Origin: Oryzias latipes
Lineage: Eukaryota > Chordata > Actinopteri > Beloniformes > Adrianichthyidae
NCBI RefSeq assembly: GCF_002234675.1
Contig: NC_019879.2
Span: 8,933,325 to 8,997,324, forward strand
DNA: 64,000 nt
Direction: 5' to 3'
Positions 1-32,189 of this stretch are shown here, piece by piece (within the stretch, counting starts at the first letter, position 1; the number at the start of each line of letters is the position of its first letter). Under the pieces are notes generated by a model. That model saw only the letters and a program-made list of their open reading frames with translations. It ran no database searches and was not told the origin of the DNA. Made by a program: the position numbers and the translations under genes.

Positions 1-92
1 TGACAAGAGGCCAGGATAGGCTCCAGCAACCCTGTGACCCCGAAAGGGACAAAACAGTTTAGAAGATGAATGAACGAATGAATATGCGTACT
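1..92 (+). repeat. L2-like retroposon tail fragment
   Basis: The stretch reads like the 3' part of the L2-type retroposon tail common in fish: a run around GGATAGGCTCCAGC, then GTGACCCCGAAAGGGA, ending in short ATGAATGAA-type repeats. Related pieces occur near 39.1, 39.8, 45.0, 50.4 and 53.5 kb in this window. It is non-coding. The family name is from memory of fish repeats, not from a search. Confidence 0.55.
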
Positions 93-222
93 ACCACACA
101 ATAATGTTAAGAAACGTCATAAGAAAACCTACTCTGAAGAGTGAATTAATTTGTGATCAAAATCTGTCAAATATCTTATAGTTATTAGTTGGAAGTCTGA
201 GATCTATTAGTTTTGCTTAACA

Positions 223-500
223 CTTTAACACCGGAGCTGCCGTCTTTGACATCTAAATAAAACATGCTGTTTGACATATAGTAAATCTTCGACCGTTTAC
301 GCGATCAACGTAAATCCGCTGATTCTGATACAGAGAAAAGTTCACAATGGAAGTGCAGGAAGGGGCTTCCTCTGTAGATCGCACGTCCGCAATCTACAGT
401 TGGAAGAGTCTTGGTGCAAATTGTCGAAGCAGTGCAAATCTTTCTCCAGGTTTTTACTGTCACAGCTCTACTCTGATGTATGAAAGACTTGATCTCATAT
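223..500 (+). repeat. Dispersed 'TTTAACAC' repeat, copy 1
   Basis: Begins with CTTTAACACCGGAGCTGC and contains a segment near 285-345 about 'accgtttacgcgatcaacg' and 'ccgctgattctgatacagag'. The same words recur at about 5.7-6.15, 16.9-17.9, 31.95-32.16, 47.69-47.94 and 60.0-60.1 kb. The better preserved copies carry inverted ends, so this is probably a nonautonomous DNA transposon. A remnant of the other end may lie near 970-1015. No coding content is recognised. Confidence 0.5.
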
Positions 501-589
501 AATTCTAGCTGGGAACAAACTGCAATATTCAATTTCTCCTCCAACATCATTTCGCAAACAGTTGGCACTTCCGTGAATCAAAGAGAACA

Positions 590-860
590 CCATCCATATG
601 TCACTAGCAAATCCAAGTCCCCTATTGGTCAAAGTCTGATGTGCTTTAACTTTCCACCTGCGTTCAATGGCCGCGTGTTTTGGACGTAGTTCCTGAAAAG
701 GGTCGTAAATATGTACATGCTGACTAGTGAATGCAAGAGTTTTGCAGGTAAAAGCCTGAAACATTCATTTATGCGTATTTCCATAGACTTTTCATTGGAC
801 GTTTCCCCTTGAGTGCGTGTTGCAGAGATCGGTGTGGACGTAGCTTCATGCATCACTTTA
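590..860 (+). repeat. Dispersed repeat, inverted relative at 60.8-61.0 kb
   Basis: The reverse complement of this block resembles 60780-61040. Both contain the words for 'gaccaatcagagacttgg', an ATGG...TGGTCTCC/CTTT block, and 'cattagactttccattgt'-like text beside CATTTATGCGTATTT. It looks like an old nonautonomous element. The boundaries are approximate and no coding capacity is seen. Confidence 0.4.
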
Positions 861-1021
861 TTAATGTAATATGATTTACGTGGATTACGTAAGCACTTCT
901 CTTCTGTGCAGTGTTGTTTATCAGCTGCTTTTACCGCTTAAGAGTCCACTGGAATTACATTAGTTTCATAAACGGTAGTCGAAAGAATATCAACACTGGA
1001 TCTAAAGCTCTGGTTTTATAA

Positions 1022-1363
<342 letters not shown>

Positions 1364-2015
1364 AACCCCACAAGGCTCCAGGATAAGGACTTTTTCTGCA
1401 GGCAGGAGGAAGATAAGATGCCCTAGTGGGCCCCAAGACAGAGTCTTCCCTTTGTGTTACCATGGATACCATCGATACCTCTGTCTGAACTCTCAGTTTT
1501 CCGCACAGAAAGTTTTAAAGGATCGTTGGGGGTCAAAAAAACCCAACACTTTTTAACAACTTTTATATTTGTCAGAAATATCACAAAATCAGGGGTAAAA
1601 GATGGTTTGGGTAAAACAGAAGGCTCAAAATACTTTCATCACAAAGATGTCAGAGGGCAGCTGGCTTCCAAAAAGTTCTGCTCCTTTTTTATTTATCAAC
1701 GGGCCTTTTAGAGATATTTTTGTGTGCACTTCGATACCAAAAGACATGCAGAATTGATCTTCGGCTGGACCCAAAAGATTTTTAGCAGTTGCAGTTTGCA
1801 CAATACTTAGTATTAAACTTGTATTCATATGTAAATAGTGGGAAATACAGTTTGTTTTTTTTGTACTCAAATGTTTTCATGTGTGTCAGGTAACTTTGCG
1901 ACATTGTCAATCTATTGTATATCTATTTTAAGAAAGGCAAACAATAAAGGAACTCAAATAATTTTGTATTGCATTATGGACATGTTTGAAATAAAGAACT
2001 GACTATTGCTTTACT
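1364..2015 (+). other. abi3bp: ABI3BP 3' UTR with two poly(A) signals
   Basis: AT-rich non-coding sequence follows the ABI3BP stop. Canonical AATAAA signals lie at 1943-1948 and 1990-1995, so cleavage is expected about 15-25 bases after either one. No competing reading frame is credible here. The end at ~2015 is inferred from the second signal. Confidence 0.6.
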
Positions 2016-4414
2016 CGTCATCCGAATGAATCATTTATGTTTTGATGCTACGAATAGAGTGCAAATGTTATCATTCTAGAGAACTTTAAGGTCTAAGGCT
2101 GACCACAGATCTTTGATTTTGGTTTATAGAGACACATCTATGTTTTTCCTAAAGGAGACTATTTTGAGGTTTTGCTTTTGTTCCCGAGGGTCCTGCAGGT
2201 TTGTTCCTTTAGCAGTGAGTTTCCCTTCTTACATATGCCTAAATGCATGATCAGTGTAAAGTTTGCATGTTAAATTCTTCAATATAATCTGCTGATCAGT
2301 CACGCAGACAAATAAATGAACACATTCATGATATCAGTAAGGAGAGATCTGGAAAGATTTCCTAGTGAAACAGGAATTTGAGCATGAAATAGTCCATAGT
2401 CTTTGGCGCTTAGGAGACATCTTGCATGTTTGTGACCTCTGACCGTGTGAGGAGAGCCCAGACGCTGATGGTGGTTAAGAGAAGAGCCAGGGGGAAAACG
2501 GGGCAGAGGTGGGCCGGCGAAATGTCTTGAAAAAAAAAAAACTTCCACCAATATAAAGATTGTGATTGGAGGTGAAAAAATAATGCACTTTAGCTATTGT
2601 GTGGAGTGAAGACGTGAAGATGAAGAAGATCTTCCTCATTGAAATGGCACCAAAGCTTCATAATGACTTTTTGCTTGGTTTTTAAAAAATATCAACAAAA
2701 TGTATAGTTTGGTGTTAAGCCCACATTTTCTTTTTCAAAGAATCTTTAAAAAATAAGTGGATTTTATTTGTGTTGGGGTTAAAAAAAATAGAAATCAGCA
2801 TTTTCCCCCTTGCCTACTATTGAATTTAAAAATGCACCCCAAGGATGTGTAAAGTTTTCACAAGCTGTAAGTTTTCTACTTGCTATAAACAGAACTCAGT
2901 GCTTTTATTTATGTGGGAGGCACTAGGAAACTGACAGTGGGGAACAGGTCAAAAAAGTACCCTTAAATGCTACCTTAAATAAAATAAAATAAAAACTATA
3001 CATATGGCATGAATAATTTCCATTTGACTGGTTAATGTAGAAAAAAGTATTTAAGTGTACGACAAAGCATTGATGCAGTAGCTACACAAAAATGTTTTAT
3101 TTTGCCCTTAAATTTAAAGTTCATTCAAGAAAAAGTAACCTCACATCATTTAACAGCACGTTCCAAATTTTTATGCAAATAATATTTTCCATATAGTCAA
3201 TGCAAGTAACAGTCAGCATAATTTTCAAGTCACTAAGCGTTAGAATTTAAATTGGATTTAATTGAACAAACCTCCAAAAGATAACTATTTTTTTCAAAAA
3301 TAAAAACCTTCAAATGCACGGTTCCACGTTATTACGCACAACAGAGTTACACAACATTTGATATTTCTATACAACTGAAAATTGTCTAAATTCACTGCAC
3401 TAGGTGGTCATATTTCCTGAATTCCAAAGCTATTCCAATCAAAAACATATTCAAATGTCAAGTTACATTTGAACGCATGACCACTTCTTTGTAGCAGCTT
3501 CACAATTCTTGCTTGAACTTGTTAGTTTTTGGAGTTTCTGCTTAAATTTCTTTGCAGGAAGTCAGAAAAGCCTCCCAGAGCTGCTGTTTGGACGTGAACG
3601 GCCTCCCGCCCTCAGAGAAACTGTTGTCTTTAGGTTTGTTCAATAACATTTAATGTATACAGTAATGGTTAGTGACTTAAAAATTACGCAGACTGTCATT
3701 TGCATTGACTTTTTAGAAAAATCATAGAAAATGATCATTTGTATAATAATTTGGAACGCGCTGTAGTCACAAATGAAGGGTCACTGAAGGTTTCTTCAGT
3801 GACCTTCAAAGGGCAAAGTAAAACATTTTTGTGCAGCTGATGCATTAAGTTTGCTTCTGAAGCTGAACCAAACGTTTATTAAATCGCCTAACCTGCATTT
3901 AAGTCCATTTAGACTCATTTTAACATTACAAACATGCCAAACGGTTTTTTAAATGTGAAGTGTGATGCCATAAAATGTTGCTTAACCTTAGTGGATGACA
4001 TTAAAATTGAATTTACTGTACAAAGACATGAAAGCAGGTTATTAAGCGTCCAGCAAACCGCTGATCAGACAGTCCATTAAGGCAGCCAAAGTGAACAGAC
4101 TTTGGTTTGGCTCTCACTGCGTGGAACGCCGTTCCTCCCACTGGCTTCTTTAAACTGTCATTAAGAAGCATGTGTGCCTAATTCTTTACCTCAAGCAGTT
4201 TGACATTAAAGACCAAACAACTACTCCCATGACCAGCCAAGCACAACCCGCAGGCAGGAAAACGCAGGAGCATTCCCAGAATTACCGCCATTTTCCAGAT
4301 CCGGGTGGAGTGGGAGAAGAAAGCCAAACTGAAGAGGTGACCTCACGGACCACAGATGAAGATTGTAGGAGAAATACGACGTAGGCGTGACACAGGAGAA
4401 CAGAGACGGCAACA
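2016..4414. other. ABI3BP-TFG intergenic stretch, no gene seen
   Basis: This is AT-rich spacer between two convergent genes. Reading both strands I see only short chance ORFs without splice context or familiar motifs. A G-rich block at about 2440-2520 and a block at 4080-4380 have more complex composition but no coding signature. Confidence 0.6.
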
Positions 4415-5119
4415 TACTGCCACTGGGTTTCAATCATTTATTAGTTTCAAGAACAAAAATGTTACAGTTTATACATAAACAACTAATATCACTTCAAGGT
4501 GGAATTGGATTTGATATATTAGTAAAAACCGGTGATAGAGGAAAAACAACCTGCACTGAAAGTGAAACACAATAAGAAGCTGAGATTAAAATAAAGATTC
4601 TGCTTTCAAGACAAAACTACACCTCCCATAAGCCATCACTTAGTTAGTGTTCCCCGTCATCGGGCACTTTCATCAACAAAGAGGTGGTGAACTTGATCAA
4701 GGAGAGGAAACCAAACATAAAGGGGAAATTTGGACGTGACGGTGTGTTGTGGACGCTCCTCCACAGCTGTTCTGTAGCAGAGGTGGGACTTGGATGCTCA
4801 TAATGAAACCCTACCATGAGGAGGACATTCAACTTCTTCCTCGTGTCTGCTTGCTGTGAGCTTACAGAACGACTAAAGTACACCAGAGAAGGGAGGGCTG
4901 GGGGAGGGGGGGCAGACACAACAGAGCGGCGGGCTGCAGAAACAGCAAACACTAACCATCAGACTGGGGGGAGATGCTTGTTTCATCTGCGGGCTTAATA
5001 TTTGAATGAGGGGGTGTGGGGGGGCTGCCCGGGTAGGTCTCGTGTCTGCACCCACTCCAATCAGTTTGCGGCCACATACAGGGTGGGGGGGTTTAAGGGT
5101 GTGAAAGCTAAGCTCTTCT
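4415..5119 (-). other. tfg: TFG 3' UTR and poly(A) signal
   Basis: Non-coding sequence follows the TFG stop at 5120-5122 on the minus strand. A minus-strand AATAAA lies at 4437-4442 (TTTATT on the plus strand), which places cleavage near 4415-4425. The UTR is about 0.7 kb. The G-rich plus-strand text at 4890-5110 is C/T-rich in the transcript. Confidence 0.6.
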
Positions 5120-24802
<19,683 letters not shown>

Positions 24803-26274
24803 CTACAGCAGTTTAAAGCTTAGCCTAGAAGGAAAAGAAACAGACAAATATGACCACCACGGCTTATTTACATCAAACAACTTAAAGACGATTGAACTGA
24901 AACACAACTTAAGCTCTAGAAATATAATCAGATGTTTTATGACTTCTCCAAGTTAGTCTTTTTTAAATCATGGCATTAAAGAATACAAGCTCACTTGTGT
25001 AAATAAATCCGTCTAATTTGGATCAGCTTAAGAGAATGAAAAAAAAAGATTGTGAATTTGAGGGAGAAAATTAAAAATGGGAAAACAAGACATTGTAAAT
25101 TTAAAAAAAAAGTATTAGAGTTGACTTGAAATAATTATTGAAAATAGGAAAAATACATTTGTACTTTTGAAAAAACAATATTTTAAACTTAAAAGAAATA
25201 TTGAAAAATTGAAAAAAAATTGAAAATTTAAAACTTGACAAAAAAGAAAAATCTAAAACCTAAAACTGTTACCAGAAATTATTTTTTATTTTATTTTCAA
25301 CTTTTTTTCCCATCTGTCCCTGATCTGAACTGAGTCAGAAAACAGAAAACTGAAAGTAAAGAGGAAGAAACAAACAGAAAGAGTTGAAAAAACATATAAA
25401 CTTTTTTGTAACAGTCTTAGGTTTAAATCTTTTAATAATTTATAATTATTTTTTTATATATTTCTTTCAAGTTTACATAAAGTTTAAAACTGTTTATTTT
25501 CTTCAAATTTACATTCTAGTTTTTTATGAACTTTAAGCTGATCCTAATTTGACTCTATATCTGTCTTAAATCTTAAATTATAACTTAAAATAAAAAATCT
25601 CCTTTAAAAATCCTAGTTAAATGAAGGTATACTAAGTCTACTACTTAGTAAAACACAGAAAACAAAAATAATTCTATAATTCAAAAACTTGAAGGTGGAA
25701 CATGTAGTGATGTTTTGGGCAAGCAGCCTTTATTTTTCTTACTTTTTATTTCATTTATTCTCTTCATAAAAAAATAAAATAAAAAACACAAATACAACCA
25801 TGTGCATCTCTCCAAAAGCTGCACAAATCCCAAAAGTACCCATAATGCATCTCACACAAATTACAAAGCACCCATGATTAAACAGGGGGAAAAAATTCTC
25901 TTCTTTTGATTAATTTTAGTTAAAAAAACAACAACTTTAGATTGGCTCTGCTACAGTTTACTACAAATTTAAGTACCATAATTTAACAGTCAATGAGACA
26001 GCCAGAAAACACCACTTCTAATTTTTTTAATCATTCATTTAATTTTTCAGTCATTTAAATGTTTCTATTCTGAACATTATTTTTTTTATAAACATGTAAA
26101 AAAAATCCAAAGTTTTACAGCAATAACAACAGAACATTTGCTTCAAAGTTATTTGAGCAAGTTAATGTTTAAAGTTAAGTTTGTTTCTACGATTGAAGAT
26201 TGAAGACAAAGAACTTTTGCAAACCCTCTGGCACTGCTTTTGTTTTACATCGTTTATAAAAAGTGCATTTTAAT

Positions 26275-26882
26275 TAGGCCTGCACAATATACCGCAAATT
26301 TATCGTTATCGCAATATCCAGCTCTGCAATATGCATATCGCAAAAGACTGCGAATATCGCAATAAATCGCAAACCCAAAATGTGTTAAAACAATCTTCTA
26401 GCAGCTTGAAGCATTTAACGAATCAAATAAATCCCTTTATGCTTTGACCAATCAGATGGACGCCTTCCCATTGTTCACCAATCAGATGGAGGCCTATTAT
26501 GTTAACCCTGGTCCTGAAGAGCCTCAACCCTGCCTGTTTTCCGGCTCTCCTTAACCAGCTTGCTGTTGATTGGCTGACTCAAGTGATTTCACATCCTGAT
26601 TGACTGAACACACCTGATTTTGGTTATCATTATCGAGCAGTCTAGGGAGAATTGGAAAACAGACAGGGTTGAGGCTCTTGAGGACCAGGGTTAGCCACCC
26701 TGACGTTTGTCCCCCATGTCGATGAAGGTCAATTGGAGTATAATTTTTAAACTGTTGCAATGAAATGGGAATGATGTTTTTGTTTATTTTTCTATTTGTT
26801 TATTTACCGCAAATTTATCGTTATCGCAATATTGATCACTAATATCGCATATCGCAAGTTTTCCTCATATCGTGCAGCCCTA
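26275..26882 (+). mobile_element. hAT-A copy 2, with nested hAT-C-like MITE
   Basis: Starts TAGGCCTGCACAATATACCG and ends ATATCGTGCAGCCCTA. The perfect 8 bp target duplication ATTTTAAT lies at 26267-26274 and 26883-26890. Bases ~26517-26700 are a nested palindromic element: AACCCTGGTCCTGAAGAGCC near the left and its inverse GGCTCTTGAGGACCAGGGTT near the right, the hAT-C family seen at 32.4 and 45.4 kb. Located in TFG intron 1. Confidence 0.88.
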
Positions 26883-27014
26883 ATTTTAATGTAGCCTTTA
26901 AAGTTAAAATGTAACAAAATAGACCATTGATTGAAAGAGATTAAAAAAACAAATGCATGCTTCATTTTGAAATATTACAGTTTGGGATTTTGTCCATTTT
27001 AAAGAACTCAGATC

Positions 27015-27345
27015 TTCTTTTGACCTATTTCCACAGTGTTCCCATTGGTCTTTTAACTATGATTGTGCTGTTTTTAGCCAAATACTGTTTTTAGCCAAAT
27101 AAAAGACAAAATCATGTGGTTTTCCATGACATAGTTTCTATAGAGCGGCGGGAGTTCTTTCGAAATTCACCTGCGAATTGGCGTGGCCCGCTTCCTGTAA
27201 CCCATCTATTTACATGCTCTCCCACTAGCTTACAGCCCCTCACAACCCCAAAATATTATTACTGGTGCACCAAAAATGGTGAGCAATATTGGAGCCATGC
27301 AGCTGTTCAGTTTAGATCCAGATTCCAGCTCAGACGAGGAAAACA
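27015..27345 (-). repeat. TTAA-type repeat family, minus-strand copy with hAT-C empty site
   Basis: The reverse complement matches the copies at 30.7, 32.2, 51.7 and 58.5 kb, for example CTGAGCTGGAATCTGG and the ATTGCTCACC block. It contains ATCTAAAC only once (27310-27317), at the place where the 32.2 kb copy carries a 215 bp insertion flanked by that 8-mer. Confidence 0.7.
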
Positions 27346-28577
27346 AAGACTCTATGTCAAAGACACTAGAGCATGTTGAAAACACAATTTTGATCAGAGT
27401 TGGTCTTCGAGAAAAAACAGAATAAATGAATAAAAGCTAAAGCAGTCGGCTGGTATAGAACATAGGATAGCAGATGGCAGGTGCGGAGACAGCCATTTAA
27501 GTTCCAAATAAAATGATCTTCAAGAAAAAAAAGTTTGTCGATCATAGGTTCTATGAACTGTAGCTCTCTACGTTCCAAGTGACCCACATTGAAAGATTAA
27601 AATTAAATGCAGCTCCAAAGTATTCAGGTCATATCTAACCCCATGATGTGGTTGACTGTAGTCTACAGTTAGATCTACTAGTAGACTATGACCAAACATA
27701 AACAATAAGATAATAAGAGTGCTTGTTCAGCTTCATTTAGCAGTCATTGTTAAAAGCATTTAATCACTGCCTCCTTTTGCATTTTGCTGTGGCATCACCA
27801 CTTGATGCCCTAAGCTGAACAATACACAGCTATGAATGCCGGGAATTCTTCGTGCTTGGCTGTCCTGAACAGATGCATAATTAGCCAGATGCTAAGGATT
27901 GTGTGGTAGCTAATGTTTAGCTCAGTCACCGAGAAATTGAGGGCAATAGACACTTTCTTTCCCAGCGGGAATGGCTGCGCCAAACCAATTCAAGCGGCCC
28001 AAAAATCAAACTGTTGATGATGTTTACTGCGGCTTTGCTGTGCGGTTATTGTAAATTAGTAAACAACCTGTGGTTAGCATGTTAACGGTCCAGGAGGGTG
28101 GTTGGGTGTTTCACAACGAAACTCTCAGAAATTATGCAATTAGCCTTGCAAGTTCAGAGGAAAACTGTACATGGATTATAGCTTTTTAAAATATGAATTT
28201 AGTTTAAGCGTAGCATAAAAATGACTGGGTTAAGTTAACTAATAGTCCAATACTAGACTTTGTTCTGTGGGTCAACTATGCTGACCCCGCACATTATGAC
28301 CATTTAGGTGAGTTTTTTTTAAGGTTAGAAATATTCAAATTTATCTCTACTAGTTAAATGTTAAAAAGCCGTATTGTGTTTTCCAAATCGTAACTTTTCA
28401 TCGAATTGACCTGTAAACCTGTTTTGATGCATAAACGTAGCGTTAGCTTCAGCACTTACTGGGCTGGTGCACTGACTGTTAGCCATTAAGTTTCATTTTT
28501 GGCAACCAAACTAGCAGACAGACATACCGGCGTGCTTTCAAGATATTGATATTACCTAACAAAAGAGCGTATTTTAC

Positions 28578-28738
28578 CTATCACCAGACGTTTCACCACG
28601 CTGTGTTTCCAAGGTTTCGCCAGGCCGCGAAAGCCAAATCTTTCAGCTAACCTAGCTAGACCGGGGGAGCAGCATCAGGAAGTGGCCTCCAGACTGTCAA
28701 CGTCAACCAGTACGTGGCACTCCTGACGCGCAGGCGCA
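28578..28738 (-). promoter_or_regulatory. tfg: Inferred TFG promoter and untranslated exon 1
   Basis: A CpG-containing stretch lies upstream of TFG exon 2. On the minus strand it includes TGCGCCTGCGCG (28727-28738), one mismatch from an NRF1-type palindrome, followed by ~150 nt ending in a good donor GATAG|GTAAAA (exon end 28578). Human TFG also begins with a non-coding exon, which supports the reading. Transcript evidence is absent, so start and donor are inferences. The intron to exon 2 would be 3.8 kb. Confidence 0.5.
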
Positions 28739-28739
28739 G

Positions 28740-30680
28740 ATGGGCGGAACAAAGTCCTGCGTTTGAGTTTATCAAACATCAGCACTGGGTCAATTGTAAA
28801 AATGAGTACATAGCTGGCTAAATTTCATAAACACAAAAGAAAATTTTCCAATAAAATACCTGATTTCTTTGTGTTCAAACTGGAACTGCAGCGTTAGTTA
28901 AAATTAATTTCTGCTTCAAAAAATACAAAAGCTCAAAAAACATTTAGCATCTGTAATTCTTTTGGACTGCTGACATAGATTTACTCTCGCATTTTCTCTT
29001 TTCTCTTTATTTTTTTGTTTCTTTTTATTTCTTATTCCCTTTTGTGTTTGTTATTAATAATTAGTATTTTTTAATGAATGCAACACGTTTGTTCTGTATT
29101 CAGAATTCTATTGTACATTATATGTGCATAATTGTTGTATTTTCTTGTTTTGTATGTTGCAATTGTTCAATAAAAAAAAAAAAAAAAAAGAGTACATAGG
29201 TACCTTTTAACGCAGTTATTTGATTATATATTCATAAATATAGTTAAGAGCAAATTTCCCCCTCCATCGTCTTTTGTGAAATTATTTTATAATAATAATA
29301 ATTTTATTTATAAGGGGCCTTTCTGGGCACTCAAAATAAACATATTATGCGTTTTTTCTCCATTTATAGTGTAAATCCTGTTCAATTCTTCATTTTTACA
29401 ACTAGCCAAGGAGGTTTACCGTAAAAAAAAAAACATCAAATTGTCTCTTTTTAAACATGACATAATTTCTCGACCGTGTTTGCATTTTACTAATTCAAAA
29501 CACAGCCATAAGTATGCATGTTAGTTACAGTCACTTTGCTATGTTTGGCTCCTAATTTATTTTTAATAATACCATGTAAGCTTTAACAACATGTTCTCAC
29601 TGTCAATTGCTGTAGACCTAAGAATAAATACAAACACCTCTCCAATAATATGCATATCTTGAATGCAACTTTTGGTTTTTACAATTTATTGATGTCCCAC
29701 AGAAGTCCTGGCTTGCAAAGCCTGTATTTTTGCAATTTTTCTATCTTACTGCGCCTTTAAGCGAAAAAGTTGTCCCAGCCACATTCTCAAAAACCTGCAC
29801 ACACCTAGTACTTAGTGAAAATGAATTTTTGACATAGCGAAACCATCCACCCTTCCCCGGGGAAAAATGGCATCACAGCAGGAGAAACCGTAAAACAAAA
29901 AAAGATGGCTTGGTGGCCATCTTGTAGAAAATTGTGAAATTTGACAAATTTCACATTTTCCCACAAAGTTGGAAAAGAAAACTTGTTTGAAGAGCCCCCA
30001 GACACATCACCAGGATAAGACCACGACCAAAGTTTGGTGACCTTTGGCCTCAATAAGAGGCCCCCCCATCTTGAATTTTTCTCAAAAAAAAATCACCTTT
30101 ACTACAAGCTACAAATTTAAGCTCCTTCTAAGGATTTCAATCTATCCTTTTAAACCACTTGAGCTGTGGGGTGCAACTGATCTGAGAGTCAAAAATGATG
30201 CCTTTACTAAAACACACCCAGTGTTACCTTGAGTACCTCAAATATGTATTTAATTGATGTTCAGATCTACTGAATTAAACCTCCAGAAATCTTTATTGTA
30301 GCTAGGATAAAACTCAAGAAATGAATAAAAAAACTAGGATTAACATGAGTCAGAAACTTCTTATTAAACTGTCTTTTAATTTAAAATGGTCATATATGAG
30401 AAGCAGATATAATCATGACAACATAAAAAACCCTGCCTTTCATCAAACAGTTAGGGGACTAGTAATCACACCATTGTTTTTCTGTTGACACATTTATTCG
30501 GTTGACACCACAAATAAATGCAGTTTTTTTAAATTGTCAATCGTCATCTTGGACCTGATTCCGCTTTTAAATGTACAAATAAAAACAGATACCTGACATG
30601 TATGTATGTGACAGTGTGCTTAATTGCATCGTCACCTCAAAGCTACTTTTGTCTTTGCAAGAAATGACTGTTTTCACTGA
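28740..30680. other. JAGN1-TFG intergenic stretch
   Basis: AT-rich spacer between the two head-to-tail minus-strand genes. A poly(A) run lies at 29170-29189. No gene is seen. Confidence 0.5.
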
Positions 30681-30685
30681 TTTAA

Positions 30686-30975
30686 AGACCCACTCCAATG
30701 AACATCTTGTGTCATTTTTTTGATGATGAAGGACATGGATAAAGAAAAGGAAGATCAAAATAGCATTTCTGAGTATTTCTTTTTACAAATGGAGGGGGGG
30801 TGGGTCAACAGTCCTACCCACAACTCAGAGGGGAATTTCTAATGAACTACTGCCGCTCTGCAGAAACTATGTCCTAGAAATCAACACAGGTTTTAGGATT
30901 TTGGCCAAAAACAGCATAATTATAATTCAAAGACCACTGGGAAATGCTTTTATATTACATCAAAATGCTATCATT
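30686..30975 (+). repeat. TTAA-type repeat family, copy
   Basis: TTAA at 30682-30685 is followed by AGACCCACTCCAATGAACAT. Shared words: TTTCTGAGTATTTCTTT and CTCTGCAGAAACTATGTCCT. It lies just beyond the JAGN1 3' end. The right terminus is degraded. Confidence 0.6.
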
Positions 30976-31135
30976 TTAAGCCTTTGAAAAATAATTAGCC
31001 TACCCATTTTTATTCAAACCTGTTAAAAATCACTAGATGCCAAGGTATTGCATTATACTAAACACAAAATAAAAATGATCTAAATAATATTTATGATAGT
31101 GTTACATTTGTTTTCATGTCTAGTCCAGCAAATTA

Positions 31136-31598
31136 TTACTTTTTCTTTTTTTCCTGAGTGGCATCAAACCACGAGTCCAAAAGTTTTTTCATGTAATATA
31201 GCTGCCATGCATGCACTTGAACAGCAACCACCATGATGATGTACATGACAGTCACTGCAGAGAAGCCGAAGATGAACCGATAGGCTTTGCCATGGCGGTA
31301 CAGCTGCTGCGCCACAGGGAACATCTCCATGCCTCCGTAGATCAGCGGCGCCACGGAGAACAGCCCTGCGCTGATCATGGATATGACCAGGTAACTGATA
31401 TTGTTCTTGGGGAGAGACAGGCTGCTGCACAGCAGAGGGAGGGCGCTAAGCAGGTACGGATACTCCCACTGGTATGGCGTGGACACGGTGTCATGTGACA
31501 CCAGGCGGAAATGACTAACAGTCACTTGAGCGGCCACGAGCAGCCAGATCAGGAGATGCACCAAGTTCAGTTTCCGTACCTCGGATTTCAGCGAAGCA
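31136..31598 (-). CDS. jagn1: JAGN1 exon 3 (membrane region, stop)
   Basis: Acceptor CACTCTGCAG, then TGCTTCGCTGAAATCCGAGG. It encodes all four membrane spans and the lysine-rich tail. Stop at 31136-31138. The first base completes the Ser codon AG|T split across the GC-AG intron. Confidence 0.95.
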
Positions 31599-31779
31599 CT
31601 GCAGAGTGTGAAAAATAGATAAATGAATAAATAAATGCAGCTTAGTATTTAAGGAGGAAGATCAAGTTTTTAAAATCAGCCAGTTAAGAAACTTGCCTCA
31701 TCTGATAAAGCGGAGCCACCTTCTCTTTGGGTTTGAAGCCGCCTCCATTGGTTCCAGCGGTTCTGACACGCGATGCCAT
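31136..31779 (-). CDS. jagn1: JAGN1, jagunal homolog 1 (CDS span)
   Basis: Two coding exons: 31697-31779 (83 nt) and 31136-31598 (463 nt), total 546 nt, 181 residues; human JAGN1 has 183. The start [13 protein letters not shown] and the junction [14 protein letters not shown] match the family. Four membrane segments are visible: about residues 40-60 ([13 protein letters not shown]), then [15 protein letters not shown], then [19 protein letters not shown], then [20 protein letters not shown]. Conserved blocks are [11 protein letters not shown] and [12 protein letters not shown]. The C-terminus KKKK is a dilysine ER-retrieval signal. JAGN1 is an ER protein needed for granule traffic and neutrophil function in mammals. 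The intron begins with GC instead of GT. An AATAAA on the minus strand at 31009-31014 is the likely poly(A) signal. Confidence 0.96.
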
Positions 31780-31791
31780 GATGACAGAATA
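31697..31791 (-). CDS. jagn1: JAGN1 exon 2 (start codon; GC donor)
   Basis: Begins after acceptor TTTGTAG at 31791. ATG is at 31777-31779 in context GTCATCATGG. It ends ...CAGATGAG|GCAAGT, where only a GC donor joins in phase to give the family's YQMS sequence. Reading on as GT would need a site that is not present here. Confidence 0.9.
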
Positions 31792-31949
31792 CTACAAACG
31801 CACAAAAGCAATGGCAACACAACACAAGCACTTCAGCCACTGTTCCTAGTATTTCATCCATTATGTACACCAGTAAATGGAGCCGAACAACCACATTATT
31901 GATCATTTTGCTTTTGTGTAACATTATTATAATGCTGTTTTTTTTGTAA

Positions 31950-32165
31950 CTCTTGAAGCTCCAGCTCCAGTATTGACATTCTTTCAACTCTTCAACCGTT
32001 TGCGCAATTAATGTCCTGCCAGCGGATTCTGAAGTAGAGAAAAACAACTTTTCGCTGATATGCAACACTTTGGGTAAAGAATATGTTGTGAAAAGCCGCT
32101 TTTCCCAGCTTCAGAATCCGCTGATTCCCATTGATCGCATGAACGGTTGAGGAGTTACAGTGGGT
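31950..32165 (+). repeat. 'TTTAACAC' repeat copy in JAGN1 intron 1
   Basis: Shares 'tcaaccgtttgcgcaatt', 'gcggattctgaagtagag' and 'cttttcgctgatatgcaac' with the other copies, and ends in an inverted version near 'cgcatgaacggttgagg'. It forms an imperfect palindrome about its centre. Confidence 0.5.
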
Positions 32166-32189
32166 GAAAAACCGTCTGTTAAGTATTAA

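Noticed and set aside
4172..4384. Small plus-strand gene downstream of ABI3BP
   Set aside because: No homology recognised, no promoter or splice signals, and it overlaps the expected end of the TFG transcript region.
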